Assembly: GCF_025245835.1 (NCBI RefSeq)
Contig: NZ_JAOBWS010000018.1
Location: forward strand, 1 to 52,030
From: Rheinheimera sp. 4Y26
Lineage (GTDB): Bacteria; Pseudomonadota; Gammaproteobacteria; Enterobacterales; Alteromonadaceae
Length of the DNA stretch: 52,030 bases
Reading direction: 5' to 3'
Shown here: one piece after another, positions 18,294-26,103 of the stretch
Numbering within the stretch: position 1 is the first letter of the stretch
Layout: each line of letters starts with the position of its first letter
Notes under the pieces: generated by a model
The model's database searches: none
Told to the model about the DNA's origin: nothing
Seen by the model: the letters and a program-made list of their open reading frames with translations, nothing else
Translations under genes and position numbers: made by a program

Positions 18294-19301
18294 TTGCAAG
18301 CACGGCAAAAACCAGAGCAAACTGCTGATTTACCTGAATTTAAACCAGCCTGGTGGCTGAAAAACTGCCATCTGCAAACCATCCTGGCTAAATATCTGGC
18401 GCCAAAAAAATCACTGCCGCACCAAGCCGAGTTGTTGCAGCTGCCGGACGGCGATGAGCTGATGTTATGTTTTGGCCAAACGCCGCCGGCAGAAGCAAAG
18501 GCGCTGGTGCTGATACTGCATGGTCTGGAAGGCAATATTCACAGCCATTATGTGCGCGGTATGCTAAACAGTTTGCAGCAACAGGGTTTTGCCGCTGTGT
18601 TAATGCATTTTCGCGGTTGCCATGGCCAGGCCAATAAACTGCCACGCGCTTATCATTCGGGCGACACCGAAGATTTAAGTTTTGTGCTGCATACGTTAAA
18701 GGCGCGTTATCCGGGTGTGCCGCTGGCCGCTGTTGGTTTTTCGCTGGGGGGCAATGTACTGATGAAATATTGTGGTGAAACTGCGCAGCACTGCCCGCTG
18801 TTTGCTGCTGCGGCAGTGTCGGCACCGCTGCAGTTATCCGCCAGCGCCGATCGCATCAACCGAGGTTTTAGCAAAGTGTACCAGCGTTATTTATTAAACC
18901 GGCTCAAAGCCACTATGCAGCGCAAACTGAATCGTCATGCCGACTTCCCGCTCGCCATCAAAGCGGACGACATTGCGCGCCTGCAAAGCATCCGCGAATT
19001 TGACCAGCGGCTTACCGCGCCTTTACATGGTTTTGCCGACGCCGAAGATTATTACCGCCGCTGCAGCGCCAAGGCTTATTTACGTGCTATTGAACGGCCC
19101 CATCTGCTGATCCACGCCAAAGATGATCCATTTTTGGCTGCTGAAGCCATACCGGCAGCTGACGAGCTGAGCCCTTATAGCCAGCTACTGCTCAGCGAAT
19201 ATGGCGGCCATGTTGGTTTTGTCAGTGGCGGTATACCAGGGCAACCACGTTATTGGCTGGATCAGGTGATACCGGCGTTTTTCCAACAACATTTAGCTTA
19301 A
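18294..19301 (+). CDS. yheT: YheT family alpha/beta hydrolase
   Basis: A 335-residue alpha/beta hydrolase of the YheT family (E. coli YheT 340). The nucleophile elbow is GFSLGGN (Ser150), with the acid in HAKDDPF (about 277) and His306 in GGHVGF; the conserved NCHLQTIL and MHFRGCHG motifs are also present. The start is TTG at 18294, nine bases after AGGA; no ATG fits. The physiological substrate is not established. The yheS-yheT-yheU order is as in E. coli apart from the inserted genes. Confidence 0.92.
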   Translation: MQARQKPEQTADLPEFKPAWWLKNCHLQTILAKYLAPKKSLPHQAELLQLPDGDELMLCFGQTPPAEAKALVLILHGLEGNIHSHYVRGMLNSLQQQGFAAVLMHFRGCHGQANKLPRAYHSGDTEDLSFVLHTLKARYPGVPLAAVGFSLGGNVLMKYCGETAQHCPLFAAAAVSAPLQLSASADRINRGFSKVYQRYLLNRLKATMQRKLNRHADFPLAIKADDIARLQSIREFDQRLTAPLHGFADAEDYYRRCSAKAYLRAIERPHLLIHAKDDPFLAAEAIPAADELSPYSQLLLSEYGGHVGFVSGGIPGQPRYWLDQVIPAFFQQHLA

Positions 19302-19314
19302 GGACTTTTATCAG

Positions 19315-19554
19315 ATGCTGATCCCTTATCAACAACTGAACCCCGACACTTTACAGGCGCTGGTGGAAGCTTTTGTACTGCGCGAAGGCACCGACTATGG
19401 CGACTTCGAAACCAGCCTGGCCGACAAAGTAGCCATGGTGCTGACGCAAATCCAGCAGGGCAAGGTGTTAATTGTGTATTCAGAGCAGGAAGAGTCGGTA
19501 GACTTAGTAACAGAGCGGGATTATCGCCAGCTGCTGGCCGCCGGCCAAAGCTGA
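19315..19554 (+). CDS. yheU: YheU / UPF0270 family protein
   Basis: A 79-residue soluble protein that matches UPF0270 (YheU): starts MLIPYQQLNPDTLQ and contains REGTDYG. No function is known. It follows yheT by 13 bases and is probably cotranscribed. It converges with cysQ. Confidence 0.9.
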   Translation: MLIPYQQLNPDTLQALVEAFVLREGTDYGDFETSLADKVAMVLTQIQQGKVLIVYSEQEESVDLVTERDYRQLLAAGQS

Positions 19555-19563
19555 GCCTCGCTG

Positions 19564-20397
19564 TTAAAGCTGCGGCAACTCGCGGCCGGAATGATGGGCG
19601 GTGATCAGTTGTGGCCAGCCAACACTGGACTGGCCTATCACCATAAAATCCGGATTGGCCAGGGTTTCACGCTGGTTATAACTCAGCGGATAAAACTGGC
19701 TGTCGAGAATTTTACCGCCGGCTTCTTCCACAATAATATGCACAGCACCAGTGTCCCATTCGCCGGTAGGCCCAAGGCGTAAATAACAGTCGGCGCCGCC
19801 TTCTGCCACTAAGCAGCTTTTTAAACTGCAGCTGCCAAGCGGCACAAATTCCACATCCTGACCCGTTGCCAGCAAAGCATGGATCCGTTCCAGCGGCTGG
19901 CGCCGGCTGACGGCAATACGCAGCGGCAAACCGGCATGATGCTGGCGCACTTTAATATGGTTAATTAAATTGCGCTGTTGTTTAAAAGCGCCGTGGCCGC
20001 GGGTGGCGTAATAACAAATTTGCTCTTTTGGCCAATAAATCACCCCAAGTGCAGGCCAGCCGTGTTCCACCAACGCAATGCTGACGGCAAAATCGCCGCT
20101 TCTGGCAACAAACTCCTGGGTACCGTCCATTGGGTCAATCAACCAATAACGCGGCCAGTGCTGACGCTGCGCCAGCGGCACTAAATTGCTTTCTTCAGAA
20201 ATAATAGGAATGTCCGGCGTCAGGCTGCTGAGCCGGTCGATGATGATCTGGTTGGCGGCATAATCTGCACTGGTCACAGGGCTGTTGTCGTCTTTGGCGT
20301 TATGCTCGTAGTCACCACTTTGGTACATCTGCCAGAGCACAGCGCCGGCTTCAGCAGCGGCTGCTTTGACCGGTTCTAACAGTTTACTTAAAAACAT
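19564..20397 (-). CDS. cysQ: 3'(2'),5'-bisphosphate nucleotidase
   Basis: CysQ hydrolyses 3'-phosphoadenosine 5'-phosphate to AMP, removing the by-product of sulfate reduction. The 277-residue protein has the lithium-sensitive phosphatase motifs: ISEES (metal-binding Glu), WLIDPMDGTQEF (metal-binding Asp residues), and the C-terminal GPTGEWDTGAVHIIVEEAGG. It is somewhat longer than E. coli CysQ (246). The ATG at 20397 overlaps the 3' end of nudE by 14 bases, so the pair is translationally coupled. In Shewanella nudE and cysQ also sit beside the gsp operon. Confidence 0.94.
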   Translation of the reverse strand: MFLSKLLEPVKAAAAEAGAVLWQMYQSGDYEHNAKDDNSPVTSADYAANQIIIDRLSSLTPDIPIISEESNLVPLAQRQHWPRYWLIDPMDGTQEFVARSGDFAVSIALVEHGWPALGVIYWPKEQICYYATRGHGAFKQQRNLINHIKVRQHHAGLPLRIAVSRRQPLERIHALLATGQDVEFVPLGSCSLKSCLVAEGGADCYLRLGPTGEWDTGAVHIIVEEAGGKILDSQFYPLSYNQRETLANPDFMVIGQSSVGWPQLITAHHSGRELPQL

Positions 20398-20962
20398 CCT
20401 GATGACTTTCCAGATACTTTTTCGCCAGAAACAAGGCCGCAATACTGCGGGCTTCGGTAAAATCGGCTTGTAGTAATAACTCGTCGAAGTCCTGCCAGCG
20501 CCATTTCACCAGTTCCAGCGGCTCAGGCTCGTCGCCTGGCAGGCTTTGCGGGTAAAGGCCGGTGGCAAGAACTATCTGCATTGTAGCATTAAAATATCCC
20601 GGAGCCAGCGCCACACTTTTTAGTGGTACTAAAGTACTAGCACCAAAACCTGCTTCTTCTTTCAGCTCGCGGTTGGCGGCGTCCAGCACTTCTTCCCCCG
20701 GGTCAACCAAACCTTTGGGAAAGCCCAGCTGATAATCGTGGGTGCCGGCACTGTATTCGCGGATCAGATAAAAATGTTCCGCATCAGGGCAAGCCACCAC
20801 CATGACGGCGCCACGACCGGAACCACGCATGCGCTCAAATAACCGCTGTTCACCATTGCTAAATTGCAGCTGGATTTGTTCAATTTTAAACAAGCGGCTT
20901 TGCGCCACGATTTCCTGACTGAGAATTTGCGGTTTTTGTTTGTCGTCCTGACGTTCAGCCAT
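20384..20962 (-). CDS. nudE: ADP compounds hydrolase NudE
   Basis: NudE is a Nudix hydrolase acting on ADP-ribose, Ap3A and NADH. The 192-residue protein (E. coli 186) has the Nudix box GLVDPGEEVLDAANRELKEE region and the family C-terminus. The frame extends upstream to 21100, but the ATG at 20962 follows a GAGG site and gives the expected length. It is divergent from yrfG, as in E. coli, with 52 bases between, so their promoters overlap. Confidence 0.93.
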   Translation of the reverse strand: MAERQDDKQKPQILSQEIVAQSRLFKIEQIQLQFSNGEQRLFERMRGSGRGAVMVVACPDAEHFYLIREYSAGTHDYQLGFPKGLVDPGEEVLDAANRELKEEAGFGASTLVPLKSVALAPGYFNATMQIVLATGLYPQSLPGDEPEPLELVKWRWQDFDELLLQADFTEARSIAALFLAKKYLESHQDVFK

Positions 20963-21014
20963 ACCACTGCCTCTGCTACAATGCCTGTTCTGCGCTCTAC
21001 TATAAATCGAACAG

Positions 21015-21704
21015 ATGGAAAAACCTATGCTGGACTGGGCGAATATCGACACTGTGTTACTGGATATGGACGGCACCCTGCTGGACTTACATTTTGACAA
21101 TTATTTCTGGCTGGAACATTTGCCCAAACGCTGGAGTGAAATCAGCGGCATCAGCACTGAAGAGGCCAAAGCCCAACTGAAAGCCGAATATGACGTGCTG
21201 CAAGGCAAGCTGGAATGGTATTGCCTGGATTACTGGGGCAAAAGGCTGCAACTGCCCATTACCGAATTAAAACGTGAAGTGATGCACAAAATTGCCATGC
21301 GCTCTGACGTGCCGGACTTTTTAACGGCGCTGAAAAAAAGCGGCCGGCAAATTGTGCTGGTGACCAATGCCCACCCGGGCAGTTTGTCGCTGAAAATTGA
21401 GCGCACTGAACTGAGCAACTATATCAGCGAGCTGATTTCGACCCACGAATTTGGCGTGACCAAAGAAAGCCAGGCACTGTGGCATAAACTGCAGGCCCGT
21501 TTGGGTTTTGACCCCAAACGCACTTTGTTTGTGGATGACAGCCTGCCCATTTTGCATGCCGCCAAAGAATTTGGCATTGGCCATTTGCTGGCCGTAGCCA
21601 ACCCCGACAGTCAGCTGCCGGTACGCAGTATTACCGAATTCCCGGCTATTACCGACTATACCGTCTTGCTGGATGAAATTTTGTTAGCCAACCGGTTGGC
21701 CTAA
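21015..21704 (+). CDS. yrfG: GMP/IMP nucleotidase YrfG (HAD family)
   Basis: A HAD-superfamily 5'-nucleotidase of 229 residues, similar along its length to E. coli YrfG, which acts on purine monophosphates. The nucleophile motif is LLDMDGTLLD (Asp17, Asp19); motif II is in LVTNAHP and motif IV in LFVDDS. A second in-frame ATG at 21027 is possible. In E. coli yrfG leads directly to hslR-hslO; here about 15 kb containing the gsp operon separates them. Confidence 0.92.
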   Translation: MEKPMLDWANIDTVLLDMDGTLLDLHFDNYFWLEHLPKRWSEISGISTEEAKAQLKAEYDVLQGKLEWYCLDYWGKRLQLPITELKREVMHKIAMRSDVPDFLTALKKSGRQIVLVTNAHPGSLSLKIERTELSNYISELISTHEFGVTKESQALWHKLQARLGFDPKRTLFVDDSLPILHAAKEFGIGHLLAVANPDSQLPVRSITEFPAITDYTVLLDEILLANRLA

Positions 21705-21763
21705 ATAGGCTCAGACCAGCGAATAACCCGCACTTGCCGGCGTTGTTGTTACTAAAGCCCAAC

Positions 21764-21797
21764 AAAAGCCTGCAGCCTTGATGGTGCAGGCTTTTTT
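21764..21797. terminator. Bidirectional terminator between yrfG and the HAAS gene
   Basis: AAAAGCCTGCA at 21764-21774 and TGCAGGCTTTT at 21785-21795 form an 11-bp stem with a 10-base loop and extra Ts. Confidence 0.88.
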
Positions 21798-21806
21798 GAT
21801 ACCCAC

Positions 21807-22376
21807 TTACATATGCTGCTTTAACACACTCAGTACTTTGCGGGTCAGCAGCGCCACAGCCAAAGCCAGCACTGCTGCTACCGGCACTATCCACCAGCCC
21901 ATCACCTCTGGCATTGCTGTCGGCGGCACCGACACAAAACCCACCACTATGCTGTTGCCATGTGGGGTAGACCAAACCCCCACCGACTCCGGCAGCAGGA
22001 ATTTAGCCCCTGCGACAAACAGCAAACATAAAGCCGCGCTAAAACCAAACACCGCCATGGCAAAATACAGGGTTGCGGTCACGCTTTTTTTCATCGTTTG
22101 AATGGCTTTAAAACCCTTTGGCGGCGGTGCACCTTCTTCAATATGGGCAATATATTGCGCCGCCAGCTGCCGCGGTTCACCAAAACCATGCAAAATGGCC
22201 GCAGCGTCGGCTTTATTGCCAGCCGCTTCCTGCTGCTCCATCACATCAAACAAATGGCTTTCAATTTCGCGGATCACTTCCTGTGTTTCATGGGGTGCCA
22301 GACGTGCCAGATAACGGCGTAAGTCATTCAGGTAACGATGAATAATGTCGTTGTTGGTTAATTCTGCCTGCTGCAT
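21807..22376 (-). CDS. HAAS-domain membrane protein
   Basis: The 189-residue protein has an N-terminal helical HAAS domain (about 8-80; YLNDLRRYLARLAPHE and IREIESHLFD) followed by two transmembrane segments (about 100-125 and 160-182). Such proteins are almost always encoded next to a PadR regulator, as here: the PadR stop and this ATG are one base apart. They are thought to act as the membrane target or partner of the PadR regulator. The exact role is unknown. Confidence 0.8.
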   Translation of the reverse strand: MQQAELTNNDIIHRYLNDLRRYLARLAPHETQEVIREIESHLFDVMEQQEAAGNKADAAAILHGFGEPRQLAAQYIAHIEEGAPPPKGFKAIQTMKKSVTATLYFAMAVFGFSAALCLLFVAGAKFLLPESVGVWSTPHGNSIVVGFVSVPPTAMPEVMGWWIVPVAAVLALAVALLTRKVLSVLKQHM

Positions 22377-22377
22377 A

Positions 22378-22755
22378 TCAGACTCCTGTCATAGGTAAGG
22401 CTTGCGGGCCCGGATTGGCCAGCAGAAATTCAATATCGGTGACCGACTGGCGCCAGAGCCGGGTCAGTTCGGTGAGCTTTTGAGCGCCTGTTGCCGTCAG
22501 CTGGTAATACTTACGCGGCCGGCTGTCTCCTTCCTGCACCCACTGCGCGTCCACCAGTTCGTCACGTTTTAATCTGTCCAGCAGCGGATACAAAGTACCT
22601 TCAGTGATGGTGGTCGACGGCAGGCTTTGCAGTAACTTCAGCAGTTCCAGCCCATATAAAGTGCGCTGTTGTAAAGCCGCCAGAATGGCCAGTTCCAGCG
22701 TGCCTTTGCGCAGCTGCACTTCCCATTTTTCCATCAGAGCGTCGTTCGGGTTCAT
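22378..22755 (-). CDS. PadR family transcriptional regulator
   Basis: A 125-residue PadR-type winged-helix regulator: LELAILAALQQRTLYGLELL, EGTLYPLLDRLKRDELV and RKYYQLTATG are the classic PadR segments. It is first in a two-gene operon with the HAAS membrane protein. It lies just downstream of the inverted repeat ATACCTTG-N5-CAAGGTAT (22802-22822), the likely site for self-repression. The inducing signal is not evident. Confidence 0.9.
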   Translation of the reverse strand: MNPNDALMEKWEVQLRKGTLELAILAALQQRTLYGLELLKLLQSLPSTTITEGTLYPLLDRLKRDELVDAQWVQEGDSRPRKYYQLTATGAQKLTELTRLWRQSVTDIEFLLANPGPQALPMTGV

Positions 22756-22801
22756 CTGTCACCTTATGTGGCCAGGGGGCTGGCTTGCTATGTATTGAAC
22801 T

Positions 22802-22822
22802 ATACCTTGTATTGCAAGGTAT
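22802..22822. promoter_or_regulatory. Candidate PadR operator
   Basis: A perfect inverted repeat, ATACCTTG (22802-22809) and CAAGGTAT (22815-22822), with a 5-base spacer, about 47 bases before the PadR start codon. Its AT-rich arms include -10-like sequence on the minus strand. Binding by the adjacent PadR is inferred. Confidence 0.55.
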
Positions 22823-23100
22823 GCTGTTGAGCATAGTGATGGGGGTTTCAAAGATCAAGTTTATTTTTTAAGCAATAGTGCTTTTGGGGCTTTGGATTTC
22901 AGCTTGCAGCTGATGGGGCTTTGCCGAGGGGCGGGCTACTCACACTGATAGGTGGCGTTTTTGTTTAATCACATAGGTGACAGTTATCTGGTTTGTTTGC
23001 TGTTTGACGTTGTTTTTTTGGTTGATGCCTGCGGCATGGCGCGTTGTGGTTTTCAGCTTGCAGCTGAGGGTGTTATGCCGGGTTTCGCCCCGGCGGGCGA

Positions 23101-23130
23101 GTCCCTTTCTTTGCTGACAAAGAAAGGGAC
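23101..23130. repeat. Palindromic repeat-type hairpin
   Basis: GTCCCTTTCTTTG and CAAAGAAAGGGAC are a perfect 13-bp inverted repeat around CTGA, followed by ACACAAAGAAATCACCCCGG. Similar hairpins with a trailing CAAAGAAA..CACCCCG are dispersed in many proteobacterial genomes, so this is probably one copy of such an extragenic repeat rather than a gene-specific terminator. Confidence 0.6.
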
Positions 23131-23361
23131 ACAAAGAAATCACCCCGGTGAGTCTTCGAAAGCCCGCTAAAAATCAAAAGTTTGAGGCGCCGCCAAAACT
23201 CGACGGCTGCTACCGTCAGCCGTCTCAAACAGTTGGCGTCTTAAAACCTCAAAACCGGCCAAAACAACGGCTCACTAAACGGGGGGGAAAAGCGCTGGCT
23301 GAGGGAATTGGTTTTTGGTGCCGATGCCTTTGGTTGGCAAAACTGAAATTTTGCAGAACCA

Positions 23362-23474
23362 ATAGGGTCAGGTCTTGTTTTTTGCCTTTGAGCCAAATTG
23401 CTATTTGGTACTCAAAGTCTGGCGTTTTACCTGAAATTATTTAAAACTAGGCAAAACGCAAGACCTGACCCTAT
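23362..23474. mobile_element. MITE/REP-like element with 16-bp inverted termini
   Basis: ATAGGGTCAGGTCTTG at 23362-23377 is repeated exactly in inverse orientation at 23459-23474, and complementarity continues imperfectly (TTTTTTGCC versus GGCAAAACG). Inside is a second hairpin: TTTGAG.CCAAAT pairs with ATTTGG..CTCAAA at about 23387-23416. The 113-bp element has no coding capacity, so it would need a transposase in trans. The GGGTCAGGTCTTG terminus recalls ends mobilised by Y1/REP-associated transposases in marine gammaproteobacteria; that attribution is from memory. Confidence 0.65.
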
Positions 23475-23493
23475 ATGCGTGACCCTATATGCG
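23466..23493 (+). repeat. 14-bp tandem repeat at the edge of the MITE-like element
   Basis: TGACCCTATATGCG occurs twice without a gap (23466-23479, 23480-23493). The first copy includes the end of the right terminal repeat, so the tandem copy probably reflects an insertion or excision footprint. Confidence 0.75.
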
Positions 23494-23581
23494 CGAATGA
23501 AATTAGTAAATGAAGGCTGTTTCATTGGTGTCTTGCGGGTGTTTTTTCTTTGGAATACATTAAAAGGATTTTCAATTAAGT

Positions 23582-24346
23582 ATGAACGTTATTAATAAGT
23601 TATCTCCTACTGTTTTGCTCCTTGTCGTTGTTTATTTATTTTTTGCATATTACACACCTACAATTTCGTCGAAAGATACCGAGCTTACAAAATCCTCAAA
23701 TCATGAGGAAATAGACCATAACAATACAGCCTTAGATAAAAATGATTCCCATAAAAACAAAAAAACTACAAATATAGTTTACCACCAAGGGGATAGCATT
23801 GATTTGGCAGATCTCAACAATTCCAAAAATGAAAATAATTTAGATGAGTTAATTGGTAGTTGGTCTCCGTATTTAGACAAGAATTCTGAGAAATATAAAC
23901 ACCTCTTGGATAAATACAAAGATTCAGAAGATAACGTAATTGTCGATGGCAACAATGCCTATATCGCAAACAAAATCAATGAAAATATTGAATTTGTGAT
24001 AATAACAAAGAAATATAGAGATTTAACTATGCATGAACCACTTCATGTGCATGGCGCTCTTTTAGAGCAACTAAATAATTTGAAAGGGTATGGAGATTGG
24101 TCTTATAGGGCAGAGGTGACTGCAAGGAACATATTTTCAGAATATTTCAAACAAGGCAACTATTCAATCAATACAATACAGTGCCGTGAAAAGACATGTC
24201 TTATAGAGTTCAGTTTCAGCGATTTTAATTTTGCAGTTGACTTTGTAGACGAACTCAGAGCAAATCGAAATAAATGCCAATGTATACCCGCCGAAACTAT
24301 TTGGCCTGATCTCAAACTGGCTGTACTTAAACTAGATTTGATATAA
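23582..24346 (+). CDS. Orphan AT-rich membrane-anchored or secreted protein
   Basis: This 254-residue protein is not recognised. It has an N-terminal hydrophobic signal or anchor (residues 8-25), an Asn/Lys/Asp-rich low-complexity stretch (about 30-85), and a C-terminal domain with two cysteine pairs: QCREKTCLIEF and KCQC. A C-x5-C motif before a beta strand is common in small exported proteins with disulfides. Base composition is far more AT-rich than its neighbours and codon use is different, which suggests recent acquisition. It is flanked on the left by a MITE-like element and on the right by 413 bases with no gene. AAGGA at 23564-23568 is rather far (13 bases) from the ATG. Confidence 0.6.
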   Translation: MNVINKLSPTVLLLVVVYLFFAYYTPTISSKDTELTKSSNHEEIDHNNTALDKNDSHKNKKTTNIVYHQGDSIDLADLNNSKNENNLDELIGSWSPYLDKNSEKYKHLLDKYKDSEDNVIVDGNNAYIANKINENIEFVIITKKYRDLTMHEPLHVHGALLEQLNNLKGYGDWSYRAEVTARNIFSEYFKQGNYSINTIQCREKTCLIEFSFSDFNFAVDFVDELRANRNKCQCIPAETIWPDLKLAVLKLDLI

Positions 24347-24759
24347 CAAGCGTTATCAAAAACTTGCAGGTTAGGGGCACCTTGCGAAGCGACCTCTACT
24401 CGCAACAAGTTGCTCGTGTTTTGACTGGCATTATTTCTGCAATTCGCTCAAAACAAACACTACCCCCAAACCAACGCCGGGAACTGCAAAGTGAGTATTC
24501 AAGAGTGAGCGCGGGAGGCGCGAACGGAGTAGTTGCCGGTGGTGGTTCGTGCCCTGCCGGTTTAACCTGAGTTGTGCCAATAAACTTCAACTGCCAACTT
24601 CAGCAGGCAGAACGGCAGAACAAGAGAATTTTAGTCATTGCCGAAAGTGATGCCTGCAAAACCGACTTAACCGCTGCCACGACAACCGACCAGCGCCACA
24701 CCAACTACAAGCAACAAAGCTGCAGCGCTGCCATTCTCCGGCAGCGCCAGCCAAAAAAC
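24347..24759. other. Non-coding gap after the orphan gene
   Basis: No gene, terminator or repeat that I can support. It returns gradually from AT-rich to average composition and ends at the gspN stop. It may be the right part of the acquired islet. Confidence 0.5.
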
Positions 24760-25518
24760 CTACTTCCCTATCCGGCCTTGCAGCTTTAATGGGAAACGGC
24801 CTTCGGCGTCGGGTTGGCCGACAAACTGCATGGCCTGGTGTACTTCTTTCGGCATTGAGGCTGCTGGTTTTAACGTGCCGGCTATTTGGTAGCTGCCCTG
24901 TAATACATCGGCTTTTACCATTAATCCCAGTGGGTTGTCGGCTTTGGTGGTTAAACTCAGGTTGCCGTTGTCGCAGCTTAGTGTGCTGTCGATGGCTTGT
25001 AAGTCGATCCAGCCGGTGGGGGCTTTAAATTTGGCCTGTTGCCAGCTGGCGGTGCCGCCAAGCTCGGTGCAATAAGGCTTTCCTAATTCAAACTTTTGTA
25101 AATTCAGTACTATGTTACCGCTGGCATCAACCGGCATTGGCAACTGTAATTGCGACATGATGGGCGCTACCGGCAGCCGGATGGTGGATTGTTGCAGCAG
25201 CACCTTGCCAAAGCCGAGCTCGGCCTGTACCGCCAGATAAGGCAGACTGCTGTCACGCAGGTTACCGCCCTGCAGCTTCAGGCCAAGCTTGCCGCGCCAT
25301 AACAAAGACGGCTGCAGCTGCCAGCTCAGCTGCGGCAGGTAAAAGGGCGATTTTTGTACACCGGCTATCTGGCCTTGCCATAAAGTACCTGTTACCGGGC
25401 CTAACTGCAGATCGGCCGGTAAAGTCAGCAGTTTTAACCACAGACTGGCCGGTGTCAGCACCAGCATAAACAGCAGATAGGCCAGCAAACCCAGCAGCCA
25501 CAACATCGATTTTTTCAT
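24760..25518 (-). CDS. gspN: Type II secretion protein N
   Basis: The 252-residue GspN has one N-terminal membrane anchor (about 5-27) and a periplasmic beta-rich domain, with TGTLWQGQIAGV typical of the family. Two cysteines (about 150 and 182) may form a disulfide. GspN is an accessory, not universally required, component. It is the last gene of the gsp operon, separated from gspM by a 120-base gap filled by six 17-bp repeats, the only sizeable gap in the operon. Confidence 0.92.
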   Translation of the reverse strand: MKKSMLWLLGLLAYLLFMLVLTPASLWLKLLTLPADLQLGPVTGTLWQGQIAGVQKSPFYLPQLSWQLQPSLLWRGKLGLKLQGGNLRDSSLPYLAVQAELGFGKVLLQQSTIRLPVAPIMSQLQLPMPVDASGNIVLNLQKFELGKPYCTELGGTASWQQAKFKAPTGWIDLQAIDSTLSCDNGNLSLTTKADNPLGLMVKADVLQGSYQIAGTLKPAASMPKEVHQAMQFVGQPDAEGRFPLKLQGRIGK

Positions 25519-25521
25519 CTA

Positions 25522-25623
25522 CTACAACCTGTTTCCGGGGCACCATTTGTTTTTAGGCACCGCCTGTTTTGCGGCACCCGCTATTTTTGGATGCCGCCTG
25601 TTTTTGGGCACAATCTGTTTCAG
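25522..25623. repeat. Six 17-bp tandem repeats between gspM and gspN
   Basis: Degenerate copies begin at 25522, 25539, 25556, 25573, 25590 and 25607, exactly 17 bases apart. The plus-strand consensus is GGCACCGCCTGTTTTTG. All copies keep the TGTTT/TATTT core and most keep GGCAC. The unit is not a multiple of three, and the array is non-coding. Confidence 0.85.
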
Positions 25624-25638
25624 ACCAGCGACGTTTTG

Positions 25639-26103
25639 TTATTCCAGCACCATCCGGCGCACCCGCACCTGGCCTGATACGTCACTTCGGGCTATATCCA
25701 GCTGCACCAGGGTGACGCCCTGCTGATACTGCAATTCGTGCAGCCAGCGTAATAACTGATCAAAAGGCAAATCTTCCAGGGATAACTGCAGCTGGTCGTT
25801 TTGTGGTTGCATCCGGCTCACCTGCACCTGATAACGGCCGGCGGTTTGTGACACCACATCGGTCAGGCTGCCCTGAGTTTTTGGGCCGACCGCAGTGTTA
25901 CCCAGCCTGGGCAACTGACTTTGTAACCACTGTAATTGTTCGGCTGCACCTTTGGCCGCCAGCTGCTGGTCAATACGCGCCTGATGCAGCGGCTGCCAAA
26001 TCAGGCCGTAAAATATGGCAATCACCACCACCACTGCAGCGCCTGTCACCAGCTGCTGCTCGCGTTGTTGTAACGATGCCCACCAGAGTTCAAATTGTTT
26101 CAT
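25639..26103 (-). CDS. gspM: Type II secretion inner-membrane protein M
   Basis: The 154-residue GspM has a short cytoplasmic N-terminus, one transmembrane helix (about 19-37) and a periplasmic ferredoxin-like domain ending in LDIARSDVSGQVRVRRMVL. It binds GspL in the inner-membrane assembly platform. It overlaps gspL by four bases (ATGA). Confidence 0.94.
   Translation of the reverse strand: MKQFELWWASLQQREQQLVTGAAVVVVIAIFYGLIWQPLHQARIDQQLAAKGAAEQLQWLQSQLPRLGNTAVGPKTQGSLTDVVSQTAGRYQVQVSRMQPQNDQLQLSLEDLPFDQLLRWLHELQYQQGVTLVQLDIARSDVSGQVRVRRMVLE

Larger units (their letters stand above)
22756..23581. other. Long non-coding, repeat-rich region
   Basis: About 826 bases without a credible gene. 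It holds, in order: the PadR operator; a 17-bp direct repeat TTTCAGCTTGCAGCTGA (22897-22913 and 23051-23067); a GCCGGG/CCCGGC hairpin near 23077-23094; a 13-bp stem-loop (23101-23130); a mixed-composition stretch; a 113-bp MITE-like element (23362-23474); and a 14-bp tandem repeat. Short open frames here are poorly supported and lack ribosome-binding sites. Confidence 0.7.

Noticed and set aside
22952-23444. Two open frames of 72 and 98 codons in the repeat-rich region
   Set aside because: They run through hairpins and mixed repeats, have no ribosome-binding site and give no recognisable protein.
24330-24400. Integron attC site after the orphan gene
   Set aside because: ATAACAAGCGTTAT looked like a core site, but the paired inverse core (GTTRRRY) is not met and no integron integrase is near.
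25522-25623. Possible CRISPR or coding repeat between gspM and gspN
   Set aside because: No spacers, and a 17-bp unit cannot keep a reading frame; it is a non-coding tandem array.
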